DNA of 64,000 nucleotides from assembly GCA_021464415.1 (NCBI GenBank), contig CM038466.1:32456833-32520832 (forward strand), in the 5' to 3' direction. Both the position numbers and the translations under genes were made by a program. The notes below the pieces were generated by a model that saw only the letters and a list, made by a program, of their open reading frames with translations, searched no databases and was not told where the DNA came from. Positions 42,790-53,196 of this stretch are shown piece by piece (the first letter of the stretch is position 1; the number at the start of each line of letters is the position of its first letter). This DNA comes from Lonicera japonica. Taxonomy: Eukaryota; Streptophyta; Magnoliopsida; Dipsacales; Caprifoliaceae.

Positions 42790-43610
42790 GGGTGCGTTTT
42801 ATTACAAGCGTGGAATTTGCATGGAAAGAAAATAAGTTACCGGCAATTGAATTGCCTAGAATTGAGTTGAATGAAAACTGTAGTGTAGTGTGTTTGATTG
42901 CCTAAATTTTCTACCCGGAAAATATTGGTTGTATTATGACATTTTTAATGTAGAAAAAATTATTGGTATTTTTTTTTACATAATTATATAGTCATGATGG
43001 ATCTTGTTTAATTGATCTTGATTAGTATATTTTAAATATTAATTTTTTATATTATTTTGAATTTTATATTTTAAGTTATGGCATTTTTGATGTAGAAAAT
43101 GGTAAAAACTTTGTCTCGTGAACCGTGCCCAAGCATGGAAAACAAAAAACCACCTCCCCCCTAAGAAAATATTTTCCTCAATTGCCTTGAAAATGCACAT
43201 GTGTGAGCCAAAAGTGGGAATTGAATTGCCTAGAAAAAAAAAGCCAATCAAACACCTTAAGGGGGGTGTATTCAATTAGGATTTTAAAAGACTATTTTAA
43301 GATAAATAAGTCCATTGGATTTTAAAAGATTATTTAAGAATGTAATGACTTATCAGATTTTTTTTAAAGATTTTTTATACTAGGATTTTTTTTGTTTGGA
43401 TTTTAAAAGACTATATCATAAAGAATTTATAAGATTTGAAAGGACCACATGGAATCAAATGGAATTGAACAATAAATAAAAGCAAACATTCAAAGTTACA
43501 AGAGTCAATAAAAAAGATAACAAAGAAACACAATTTTAACAAAGAAAAGTCAAAGCCAATAAAGTTATCCCAATCTTTTAGTAGCCAATTTGATCTAGCT
43601 TCATATCCTC

Positions 43611-45120
43611 CTAAGTAGCATCTCTCCACATATCTAAAGCTATGGTAGCCCTCCATGCATTAGCATTTTCTCGTTGCTGCTCTTGGGTTTGAACAATAGG
43701 TTCCAAATTATCTTCTTCATTAATTGTTAATACTGAAGATGAAGATTCGTCTATTGGTTCAATTGGAAATTCATCAGAACGACACTCTTTGCGAAGAAAG
43801 TTATGTAGTGCTACACATGCTAACACAAGCTCTGCTTGTGTCTTAAATAGAAATGGAGGTGCTGCTTTAAAAATTGTGAACCGCGATTTAAAAATGCCAA
43901 ATATCCTCTCGATCACATTCCTCAATGACGCATGGCGAAGATTGAACAATTCATTTTCATTTTGAGGGTCATTACCATGACCTGCAAAATCTTGGAGATG
44001 ATATCGCACACCTCGAAATGGAGCTAAAAATTGGCGTCGATTAGGAAATCCACAATCCACTAGGAAATATTTACCTAATTATATATACAATACATATAAA
44101 ATTATTAGTATGAAAAGTTAAAAAAATATATATTTATCATTTAAAATAAGTATTTACCTTGGGGGACTTTCAGTCCATTCCTCCTTAATAAAGCATCATT
44201 TAGTAGCCTTGAGTCATGAGCTGAACCTTCCCACCCGCTAAGAACGTACATGAATTCCAAATCAAAGTTGCAAGCTGCTAATACATTTTGTGATATCTTT
44301 CCATGACGATTACGATAACTGCTTACATCTCGTCCCCTCACCATTGCCGGAATATGTGTACCATCAATAGCTCCAATGCAATCCTAAAATTAATGATATA
44401 TCGCAATAACCATATTATGAAAAATACATATTATAATAACAATATTATTATAATTAGATAATATTGTTATACCTTGAAATAAGGGTAAAACCTTGTACTT
44501 TCCCTTATTTTAGCAGGCACAGTCGGTCCTGGTTTAGCCATCAAATCAGATGCTATTGAATTCAAGGCCTTCAAAATCTTGTGAAAATTTTCACTTGCAG
44601 CAAATTGTGATCGACCAAATGTATTACGAATGACACAATATCGAGTATTTTGGCCAACAATTTGTAGGAATGATGCAAGCATTTCTTCAACACAAATAAA
44701 TCTTGTATCCTCTAAAAGTGTTTTTTCTCTAAGAATTGTGCATAACTTCTGGAATACATCTGGATACATTCTATATACTTGTCGGAAGATTACAGGATCA
44801 TCGTTCAATGCTTGATGTATATAGTCATATCCAACACTAGTAATTCGCCGTCGGGTTAATGGACGTTTAACATGTTCACCACGCATCATAAAAAGAAACT
44901 GATTTAGCACATGCATTAATGCATAAATTGCCATTAAGGATATGTACATGGCTTCATAAAATTCTTCATCTATTTCTTCATCATCCATATCTTCGTCATT
45001 CATATCTTCATCCATATCTTCATAATTCATATCTTCATCCATTTCGTCTTCACCTATTTCTTCGTCATCAATTTCTTCTTCCTCTAGAACTTGGCCTTCA
45101 TGCATGCTCAGTTGTGACAT
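43611..45120 (-). CDS. PIF/Harbinger DDE transposase (HARBI1-like)
   Basis: Nuclease/transposase with predicted exons 45,120-44,473, 44,383-44,158 and 44,074-43,611. All junctions have GT/AG ends and keep the frame. I start it at the ATG at 45,118-45,120, just upstream of a very acidic stretch. Exon 1 has the N-terminal helical region (FQKLCTILREKTLL). Exon 2 holds catalytic D in GAIDGTHIP and D in GSAHDSRLL. Exon 3 holds E in ERIFGIFKSRF and the LHNFLR motif. No stop or frameshift is seen. Total is about 445 residues, normal for the family. Confidence 0.9.
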
Positions 45121-45521
45121 TATACGATACTGCAAAATAACATGTATGTGAAAAAAAACCAAAAAGTTGTCCATCATTCTTTTTTTCTTTTCTTTTGGTT
45201 TTTTTACTAAAAGCTGTAAAAAAAATAAAATTAAAAGCAAATGAGTTTATTAAAAGTTGTTTTTCTCTTTGCTTTTTTTGGTTTCTTTGAAAACTAAAAT
45301 GTGGGTTATGCATAAAACTCTGTAATATATAAGTACATATAGGACTGATTCAGACAAACGCCGACCATTGAAATCATTAAAGACTAATCCAAAGTACAAC
45401 CAAAATAGTTTAATGAAATTATAATAACAATAGTTTAACCAAATTATAACCCAAATAGTTTAACCAAAATAACAAAAACAAAAATATAGTTCAACAAAAT
45501 CCAAGATGATCAAAATAGTAA
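45121..45521. other. Spacer between the two Harbinger genes
   Basis: AT-rich stretch carrying the transposase promoter or 5' exon. On the minus strand an AG acceptor (ATTTTGCAG at about 45,131-45,140) lies just before the transposase ATG, so an untranslated first exon is possible. No other frame was found. Confidence 0.4.
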
Positions 45522-46638
45522 TCATCCTAACTTGAAGTTTATCCAAGATGAGCGCTCTTCCAATGACATCTTCAAGAACAAATCCTTCTTTGCTTTAGTA
45601 TTAAGCAAATCACACGCCATGTAACGAGTATTGTCATCTAAATTTGGTATCTCTTTTATAGCATCCCAAATATTGCTTTTTCTCTCTTTTTCTCTTTTCT
45701 CTATTTCATTGAGCTCTCTATCTCTCTCTCTCTTCTCCATTAAGTTAGATATTTTTTCAAAATTGGCAGAAATAGTCTCAATGCCAATAGAAAGATTTTC
45801 TAGAACTTTTGTTTGATTGTTGGTCCCAATTGAGCTAGAACTCCCTTCATACTCAGATCTACTTCGCTTATTGCGGCTTGGTTTTTCGGTGGGAACCTCC
45901 GAACCTAAAGGGGATTGAGATGGTGGACTATATTGGCGGGGTGATGGAGTCTGGTAGGATGTTTGATAGTGATTTGGTGCTATGAATGCATCATTGGTAG
46001 GATCATATGAAAAGTCTTCTATCCCGAAATCTCTATTTTCTTCCTCATAAGTTGTTGCATCGGTATCATCCGCGCCCAATGCAATAGAGCCATTCCCAGT
46101 AGCAGTTCCACCCCCAACAACAATTTTCAAATCCTCATAATCAACAACACTTTTTTCTCGAAGTTTACTGTGACTTGGGTGAGACTACAAAGAACAAATT
46201 ATTCATTGTTAATATATTGCAAATAACAAACTATAGTAAACTAGTAAGCTATTAATAAAGATTATGAACTAAGCTCACCTTCAAGTAATCTTTCCACACT
46301 TCATCACTAGCAGTGAATGTCTTTGCAATTGGGTCCCACCCAAAGCCAGAGTTGTTACGCATGAGCGTAGACATCTTGTTATATTGCTTCTTAAACCACT
46401 TCATTCGGCTCAAGTAATGATTATAAGTTTTTTGGAACCTAATTTTCGCATTAAGACGAGGAAGTATCACTCTTTCTACATTTTGCTTGCTAAGTGACCC
46501 ATTAGCATCACGCAATCCACTATTGATAGCATCCACTAAGAGGTGCAACAACTCATTGGTATCGTCCATAGTCCAAGATTCATAGTTCTCTTTCTCTTTG
46601 CCCTTTCCTTTATTATTTACTTGTTGTGAATCCCCCAT
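45522..46638 (-). CDS. Harbinger Myb/SANT-like DNA-binding protein
   Basis: Predicted exons are 46,638-46,279 and 46,184-45,522 (GT/AG intron, frame kept). Exon 1 has the Myb/SANT-like domain: SWTMDDTNELLHLLVDAI, a middle helix, FQKTYNHYLSRMKWFKKQY and a tryptophan in SGFGWDPIAKTF. Exon 2 begins with the SHPSHSKLREKSVVDYEDL segment usual after this domain. A serine/proline linker and a charged coiled coil follow. In PIF/Harbinger elements this partner binds DNA and helps the transposase reach the nucleus and termini. The frame is intact, about 340 residues. Confidence 0.85.
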
Positions 46639-47795
46639 TTAAATTACTACGACAACATATATAAGAAATTTTATTAGTTCTTTTACAGACCATAAACGCA
46701 GAACACACATATAATTTGTCCAAATTTCTTTCATGGTAAAGCTACAATAATTTTTCCTTTAATAATTATATTTTCTCCATATTTTAAAATATAATTTTCA
46801 CCTCTATCAAGGCTTTCCCTATTGAAGTGTTAAAATGAAATAAAGATAAGCATTCCAAACCCACCTACATTTATAATTGTATTCTAACACTTCAATTAAA
46901 ATTCTATATGAATAATTAGTCCACTGGAAGTAGCCATCTACATTTATAATTATATTCTAATTATAAATGTATACAATTATTCATATAGAATTTTAATCGA
47001 AGTGTTAGAATTTTTATATACACAACCACTATTTTTTTATACATAATATCCGTTCTTTCTCCAAGTCAAAACAAACAGGAATATTTTCTCGCAACTAGTC
47101 AGGAATATTTTCTAAAAAAATAGGAATATTTTCTCCAATTTCATAAAAAAATAGGAATTTTTATCCAATTTCATAACCACTATTTTTCTATACACATAAC
47201 CACTAATTTCTAAATATATATATAATTTCTAAATCCATATATATAATATCCATTCTTTCTCCGAGTCTCCTTCTCCATGTTTTTTCTTTCTATATATATA
47301 TAATATCCGTTCTATATATATATATATATATATTAAATCGATATATATAAAATACACTTTGTTTGCTCTGACGATAAATGTATACTTTATTAATGATGTA
47401 TTTTTTAAAAAAAGTATACTTTATATATATATATTAAAGAAAAGGACAAAAGCTACTGTTTATACATTGATTTTCTTATTTTGTTTATTTTTGCCGTGAG
47501 ACATGCATATACAATTGTGTACCCTAGGTTATATATATTATTTTTATATATAAAATACACAGTGATATATATATATATATATTTATTGTTTTAAGTTAAG
47601 GTTTTATATATGTTGTTAGCATTACATATTTTGTTCGTATACAAAATCATATTTTATTTGTCAAATTTATACATTATATAAATTATATATAATTCTATAT
47701 TATATATATATATTAATCGATATATATAAAATACACTTTGTATGCTCTGACGATAAATGTATACTTTATTAATCATGCATTTTTTAAAAAAGTAT

Positions 47796-47830
<35 letters not shown>

Positions 47831-48600
47831 GAAAAGGACAAAAATTACTGTTTATACATTGGTTTTCTTATTTATTTTATTTTTGCCGTGAAACCTGCAT
47901 ATACAAATGTGTACCCTAGGTTATATATATTATTTTTATATATATAAAGTACATATATATATATATTTATATTTATTGTTTTAAGTTAAGGTTTTATATA
48001 TGTTGTTAACATTACATATTTTGTTCGTATATACAATCATATTTTATTTGTCAAATTTATACATTATATAAATTATATATAATTCTATATTATTAGAGCA
48101 GGATAATATATATATATATATATATTCTGAGAATGAACATGGCAGATTTATATAATGTATAAATTTGCAAAACATAAACCGAACTAATTTAAGGAACACA
48201 TAATAGATATAGAACAATATGTGGAGAAAATTGAGTCCTTGTATATACGAACATAAACCGAATAGGGATATATATATATATATATATATATTAGTCTGTG
48301 CTTTTGGGCTTTTAGATCAAATAGCTGCTAGCATAGGGACTCGGATTTAAGATAATGTGTTCCCTATATTTGACCTAAGCGTAGACTATCACTACGGGAA
48401 CTATTATATATATATATATAATACTACTATATATGTTTGATTCTCCTAATTGTTGTATATAATACATGATAGCAACATGACATATAGCAAATATACAAAA
48501 AATATACGCAAGAAGACATAGCATGAGAAGGAAGCAATACCTTGTTCACGAAGAACTATTCAACTTTACGAAGAGCTACTCAACTTCTCTACCAGGAAAA
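46639..48600. other. AT-rich Harbinger 5' region with TA repeats
   Basis: Noncoding and very AT-rich, with many (TA)n tracts. It includes the 380-bp direct repeats listed separately. Inverted segments near 46,900-47,000 (TTCTAACACTTCAATTAAAATTC and its complement) could form hairpins. No coding frame was recognised. Confidence 0.5.
47332..48093. repeat. Two direct repeats of about 380 bp
   Basis: 47,332 to about 47,700 and 47,712 to about 48,093 are near-identical direct copies. Both contain CGATATATATAAAATACACTTTG, AAGAAAAGGACAAAA and GTGTACCCTAGGTTATATA. They differ mainly in the length of TA tracts. Confidence 0.85.
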
Positions 48601-49016
48601 AAAAATCTCACATGAAAAGTCTCATGGGTTGGGGTGAGATTTTTTATAGGGTTTGGTATTTATACCTCTCACTAAAAAGTCACACAAATTCCTAATTTAA
48701 AACAAATCCATCGAAATTAGTAAGTTTTTGAATACCAAAAGACTTTTTGTTACTTATTTAAAGTTCTAATTGAATACCACTAGATTTGGATACCCTTTTT
48801 AAAATATCCTAATAATCCTGATTGAATACCACAAGACTTATTTAAATTATTTAAAAGTCTTAATTGAATACCACAAGACTTATTTATCTTAAAATAGTCT
48901 TTTAAAATCCTAATTGAATACACCCCCCTAAGTTGTCAAATCAAGTGGAAAATGCACATTTTCCATGGAAAATGTTGCCAATCAAACACACCCTTATAGT
49001 AAATAACATTTTCGTG

Positions 49017-49066
49017 TTCCCACATTGAAAGAAAAAGGATGCAGAGACAGGAGCAGCAGAATAAGA
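49017..49066 (+). promoter_or_regulatory. U5 promoter: USE and TATA-like box (unit A)
   Basis: TTCCCACATTG at 49,017-49,027 fits the plant USE with small changes. AATAAGA at 49,060-49,066 stands in the TATA position, about 30 bases before the RNA start. USE-to-TATA spacing equals that of the U1 genes. The outer Harbinger inserted only about 20 bases upstream of the USE. Confidence 0.7.
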
Positions 49067-49091
49067 ATGCGATCTAGCATCAAACAAAAAT

Positions 49092-49217
49092 TAACGCAGC
49101 TGCGCGGTGAGCGCAAAGCGAACTATTCTTTCGCCTTTTACTAAAGAATACCGTGTGCTCGCCGCATTAAGCAGCATACGCCTATTTTTAGAGGTATCTC
49201 TTTTTCAAAGAGATCCC
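49092..49217 (+). ncRNA. U5: U5 snRNA (unit A)
   Basis: U5 RNA holds exon ends together through loop I. The loop CGCCTTTTACTAAAG and its stem arms (TATTCTTT / AAAGAATA) are intact. The lower stems GCGGTGAGCGC / GTGCTCGCCGC, an Sm-like TATTTTTAG and the 3' hairpin GATCTCTTTTTCAAAGAGATC-type sequence follow. A 3' box CAATTTCAGTTAAA follows at 49,220. The exact 5' base is uncertain by a few nucleotides. The TATA box is weak, so functionality is likely but not certain. Confidence 0.85.
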
Positions 49218-49219
49218 TA

Positions 49220-49233
49220 CAATTTCAGTTAAA
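49220..49233 (+). terminator. U5 3' box (unit A)
   Basis: CAATTTCAGTTAAA matches CA-N(3-10)-AGTNNAA, the plant snRNA 3'-processing signal. The same sequence follows the unit B U5. Confidence 0.65.
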
Positions 49234-49897
49234 CTTTGTTTTATAGATTTATTTTGGCAGAGGACTCTCTATTTGTTAACAAAAACTACCCATTAAGAAC
49301 TACTTCAGATTCTAATTTTTCAGTAGTTTTGATTTGTGGTGGTTCATGGATTGGAATAAGGAGGTGGAGGTGGTAAATTAGAGGTTGGCCTTTGGAGCAG
49401 TTGGGAGGTGGTGGTGGTGATGGCAGCAACTGGCGGTAGACCAGTTGGAAACTTGTAGTGGTGGGGTATAAACGGTGAATTCCATCTATTGCATTTGGTA
49501 TGCGTAGAAATCCCCTAAACCATGTGATAGAATGCAATGCTGTTTTACTTCATAGCAAACAATTATTCTCTCTTGAGGGAAAAAAAACACCCAGTAATAT
49601 GCAGAAAAAACAGTGTCAATTTTTTTTATTTCATACATTACATCAAGAAGTGGAAGGGCTGTAGCTATCCTTTCAAGTGTCATAGTTTGTTTTAATTCAT
49701 ACATTACATCAATTTTTTGTCTTTCATTTGAAACATAATCAAGAGCACATTTTTTGAAAAAAAATAATCCGAATTATACTCGAGAGCATCAACAATATAA
49801 TAATGAACAAGAAGCAAGTTATTGTAGAAACTCACTAACTAAATAAAAGGTAAGATGCAAAAAAGGACTCCAAATGAATTACATAATGGCTAGCAAT
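49234..49897. other. End of unit A
   Basis: Spacer between U5 and the start of unit B, matching 62,735-63,347. It differs by a GGTGGTGGTGGTGATGG-type expansion around 49,363-49,425 that is shorter in unit B. No gene was recognised. Confidence 0.5.
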
Positions 49898-50086
49898 GAT
49901 TATGTGCTCTCATTATATTGTTATTGTTGCTTAATTCAGTTACGCCATATTGACTATTGTACATGTTTTCAGAAAACAAAGAGGCACATTGATATTGTAC
50001 ACTTAATTAGAAACTTCTTCTGATAGGGGCATACCACAAATAATGATGCAGGAAACACTTAAGTGAGCCCCCCCCCCCCCCCCCCC

Positions 50087-50136
50087 TTCTCAAGTGCAAT
50101 GGAAGTCACTAACCAAAGCCAGGGGCCTCATTGAGA
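50087..50136 (-). pseudogene. U1 snRNA fragment (unit B)
   Basis: Same truncated U1 middle segment as at 2,413-2,463, next to a longer C run. Confidence 0.6.
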
Positions 50137-50183
50137 TATATAAGCGAGAATTTATCAGAAAAAATTAGATTGTAAGGGATATC

Positions 50184-50299
50184 TGAAAAACAGAGACCCC
50201 TCCATAAATTGGAGTATGTTGTTGTATGCTGCGAGCATGCAGCATTCTTTTAGTTAAAGGCAAAAGAATAGTTCGCTTTGTGCTCCCCACATATGTGCA
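50184..50299 (-). pseudogene. U5-like relic (unit B)
   Basis: Copy of the relic at 2,510-2,625 with the same altered loop I and only one or two further changes (for example GGCAAAAG for GGCGAAAG near 50,262). Confidence 0.6.
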
Positions 50300-50670
50300 T
50301 GATATTTACAAAATACTGCTCTCTCGGTCTTCTACATTTTTCTTGCGCATTTATCAGCTTCTACTTCTTTTAATGAGGGTATCGGGAAACATTGTTTACA
50401 TGGTCTACACCATTAAGCATGTTCTTCATGTTCACACTATTAAGCATTATATCGAACATGAATCACCATTAAACATTGTAATGAACAAAGTCGTTCTTCT
50501 CAACAGGTCTCTTTAAAGTTCACACCCTTTATAACAGCAGAGAGAAACTAATCACTTGAAATGGTTGTTATTTATGTAAAATGTTGCATAAATAAAAATT
50601 GGTGAAAATAATGAAAAATAAATAAATTAGGTAATAATAAGGGTCAGTTCAAAATCTTTTATACTTTGAT

Positions 50671-50854
50671 TTGGTGGGTGCACAATGCCAATGCAATAGC
50701 ACAACATAAAAGTGACGCTCGAAGCTATTGTGGTCGGCACTCCCTTGAAAAAAGTTAATTTAATATCATGTGAGCCGATGGCTAACGTATCAGATATTAA
50801 ACTGATAAGAACAGACACTGCACTTTATCTTAGCCAAAAGACCAAGAAAGGTGT
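50671..50854 (-). ncRNA. U2 variant or pseudogene (unit B)
   Basis: Appears identical to the unit A variant at 2,997-3,180, including GCAGTG in place of GTAGTA, the stem III deletion, TATA, upstream element and 3' box. Identity here reflects recent duplication or conversion and does not show function. Confidence 0.7.
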
Positions 50855-51423
50855 ACTTTTAATTGTCTCTATGTTTTCTTTTTATAGGGGTATTCGCTGG
50901 CATTCATTCTTCTCACAGCGATGTGATCCCCACACTGGGTCAAGCACTAACAGAAACAAGAAAATAAAAACCTAGAATTCAACTTTCAATGCATGCGTCA
51001 AGCATCAGGTCTTTGAAACTTGAAAGGTGACTGTTCAAAAAGAATCTAGCATTCTTGTGTTCTGTTAAGAGACAAAAGGGATTGAAATTTGAGTGAGATT
51101 TGGCATTTGTGAAAGGGGACAAATATGAATTCCTTTAGTAAAATATAGTCCAATAGTTTCAGATTGTTAGTCGCGTCAAGCTAAAAAAACACTGTTAAAT
51201 ACATCAGTACCCACTATACCTAGGCCATAAGCCTCACTGACCACCCATTGACATACACTAGAAGAGCAAATACAACAGTACCCACTACTATGCTAATGAC
51301 ATGCGAGTAAATACAACAGGACCCACTGAATTACATGACATAAATACAAAAAATTAACTTGAATTGTAGGGCAAAAAATAGGCATACATACAACAGGACC
51401 CACTGAATTACATTACATAACTA

Positions 51424-51522
51424 CAAAAAATAGGCGTATGCCACTTAGTGTGCTTGCACACGGTATTCTTTAGTAAAAGGCGAACGGATAGTTAGCTTTG
51501 TGCTCACTGCACGGCTGCAATC
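51424..51522 (-). ncRNA. U5 variant, probable pseudogene (unit B)
   Basis: Identical to 3,750-3,848: intact loop I sequence, damaged stem, lost 3' hairpin and conserved upstream promoter elements at about 51,544-51,601. Confidence 0.6.
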
Positions 51523-52005
51523 TTTTTGATTAGTGCAAGATTGCATTCTTATTCTGCTGCTCATGTCTCTGATTGATACCTTCTTCTCTCGATGCGGGAA
51601 CAGGGAATTGTGATATGCTATATATTGCAAAATATACAGTGGGGAAACGTGATATTCTTTAGTATTTTGCACTTGAGCTGTTCTTGGGGATTGGGAAACA
51701 TGATATTATTATTCACAAATTATTATTGGTCCATTGGAAGTTACATTTTGCAGGTGGTTTTTCCTTTGTAATTTACTTGATCTGATTAGCCAGAGCCAGC
51801 CAGACTTTGAAGGTCCAAGTGTTTGGGGATTGGGTTTCCCCATCACTCGGTTTCTCTGGTTGCCTCGAGGCAAGCCTTTCAGTTTTCTATTACATTCTTG
51901 TTAAACACTTGCTATTAGTTAGTTTCTTTAAATTTCAAAACTTCATTATTCTCAAATGATTTTGAACTTTATTTTGGTGGGATACGCCAATTTTGAACTT
52001 TATTT

Positions 52006-52204
52006 TGGTGGGGTATGCCAGGCCAATGCAATAGTGCAAAACAAAGGCGACGCTTGAAAGTCCCAATAGCAAGCTATTGTGGTGGACTCTCCCCCTGAAA
52101 AAAATTAATTTAATATCGTGTGAGCCGATGGCTCACATATCAGATATTAAACTGATAAGAACAGATACTACACTTGATCTTAGCCAAAAGGCCGAGAAAG
52201 GTAT
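52006..52204 (-). ncRNA. U2: U2 snRNA (unit B)
   Basis: Identical by eye to the unit A U2, with GTAGTA, Sm site, 3' end and duplicated 3' box. RNA start is at 52,204. With two sequence-identical genes in adjacent units, reads from the RNA cannot tell them apart. Confidence 0.93.
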
Positions 52205-52229
52205 GAGTTAAACCATCTCTTCAGCTTCA

Positions 52230-52277
52230 TTTTATAGCGGCGTGGTCAGCCTTCCGCCTTCTCTAACAGTGTGGGAT
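52230..52277 (-). promoter_or_regulatory. U2 promoter: TATA and USE (unit B)
   Basis: TATAAAA at 52,230-52,236 and ATCCCACAC at 52,269-52,277 on the minus strand, unchanged from unit A. Confidence 0.8.
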
Positions 52278-53052
52278 AGAGCTAACCCGGTGTGTCTATA
52301 TTTTAGTTGTTTTTTCTTATTATTAAAACAAAGTAGGTGGAGATTTCAATTCTTGCTTCTTATGTCTTAGTCCCCAAATAAAGTTATAATTCTTAACAGC
52401 ATTAAAACTGGAAAGACTAATTATTCCTTGGAAAAATAGGATTTCTGCAATACAATTTATTTTTCTGTTGTTATTTATACACTCTATCTTCCACCTCCAA
52501 TCTCTTGCATTTCGTATGGTAGGCCAAATGCCTCTGTCCATATGATCGAGTTGAAACGTTGGGCATTGGGATATGTATACTGAATTATTGACAACATCTA
52601 ACAATATAATTAGTGAGACTAGAGATTCTCTTGATGGTAATCCTAATCTAATTCCAGTATAAATATATACGAAGCTAAAGGTCATCAGGAAATAATAGAT
52701 AAGAAGTCATCACAGCTTGATTTTGTTCCTCCATACTTTGCCCAGTTAAGCAGATAAGGGATGGGGCGGGGGGGGGGGGGGGGGGTCGGGGACTACGTTC
52801 AGCTCATTTGGAGACTACAGACTGAAGTTTACATGAGTTGCATTTTAATATTTTATCAAATTTGTGAAAACAGATTTGATAACTGAGCCTGCTCAAATTT
52901 AGCTCCACTCTAATATTTATAGAAATCCTGCCACTCAAGCTCAGTTCTTGAGCATCCATATTAATAAAAATCCTGCCACTTGAGATAAATTTGAGCATCC
53001 AACAACCAAAAATTACAAAAGAAAGAAAATTTGTAAATTGATTTTGAAGTTG

Positions 53053-53196
53053 CGCGGCCCCCACGACCACAAATTATGATTTAGGCTCCACCACTTGGGT
53101 AGACCTTAGGCGAGCGCCCCTCTGAAGTGCAATGGAAGTCACTAACGTAGGCCATGGTCCCTCATGATCACCCATTGACCCCATCCAGGTAAGTAT
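53053..53196 (-). pseudogene. U1 snRNA pseudogene (unit B)
   Basis: Copy of 5,383-5,526 with the same altered stem-loop I, truncated stem-loop IV and decayed USE. One more difference is seen (GATTTAGG on the plus strand against GATGTAGG). Confidence 0.7.

Larger units (their letters stand above)
43261..48928 (-). mobile_element. Apparently complete PIF/Harbinger transposon (5.67 kb)
   Basis: The first and last 52 bases (43,261-43,312 and 48,877-48,928; GGGGGGTGTATTCAATTAGG...) are perfect inverted repeats. Subterminal TTGAATACCACAAGACTT motifs repeat near the right end. It encodes both proteins expected of the superfamily, a DDE transposase and a Myb/SANT-like partner, both on the minus strand and both open. 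The perfect termini and intact genes suggest a recent, possibly still mobile copy. Confidence 0.92.
43258..48931. repeat. TAA target-site duplication of the inner Harbinger
   Basis: TAA occurs at 43,258-43,260 and 48,929-48,931, directly outside perfect terminal inverted repeats. Confidence 0.88.
42790..48993. mobile_element. Outer Harbinger-like non-autonomous element
   Basis: The ends GGGTGCGTTTTATTAC and GCCAATCAAACACACCC are imperfect inverted repeats, with a 3-base TTA duplication as in PIF/Harbinger. Without the nested element it is about 530 bases. A second GCCAATCAAACACC followed by TTA at 43,243-43,259 resembles its own right end, so the outer sequence may be two adjoining copies. 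It is present only in unit A. Confidence 0.65.
42787..48996. repeat. TTA target-site duplication of the outer Harbinger-like element
   Basis: TTA is at 42,787-42,789 and 48,994-48,996. Unit B has the uninterrupted GATATTATAGTAAATC at about 62,491-62,506, with a single TTA. Confidence 0.85.
1659..49897. repeat. Tandem snRNA unit A (carries all large insertions)
   Basis: Unit A matches unit B (49,898-63,347) collinearly: 2,280-7,490 with 49,950-55,165, 7,500-12,281 with 56,180-59,900, 40,193-42,789 with 59,900-62,499, and 48,994-49,897 with about 62,500-63,347. The left edge is where a shared GATTATGTGCTCTC begins. Unit A has about 575 bases at 1,698-2,270 that units B and C lack. It lacks about 1 kb that unit B has at 55,165-56,180. 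It carries three unit-specific insertions: a solo LTR, a copia element with nested gypsy, and Harbinger elements. Confidence 0.9.
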
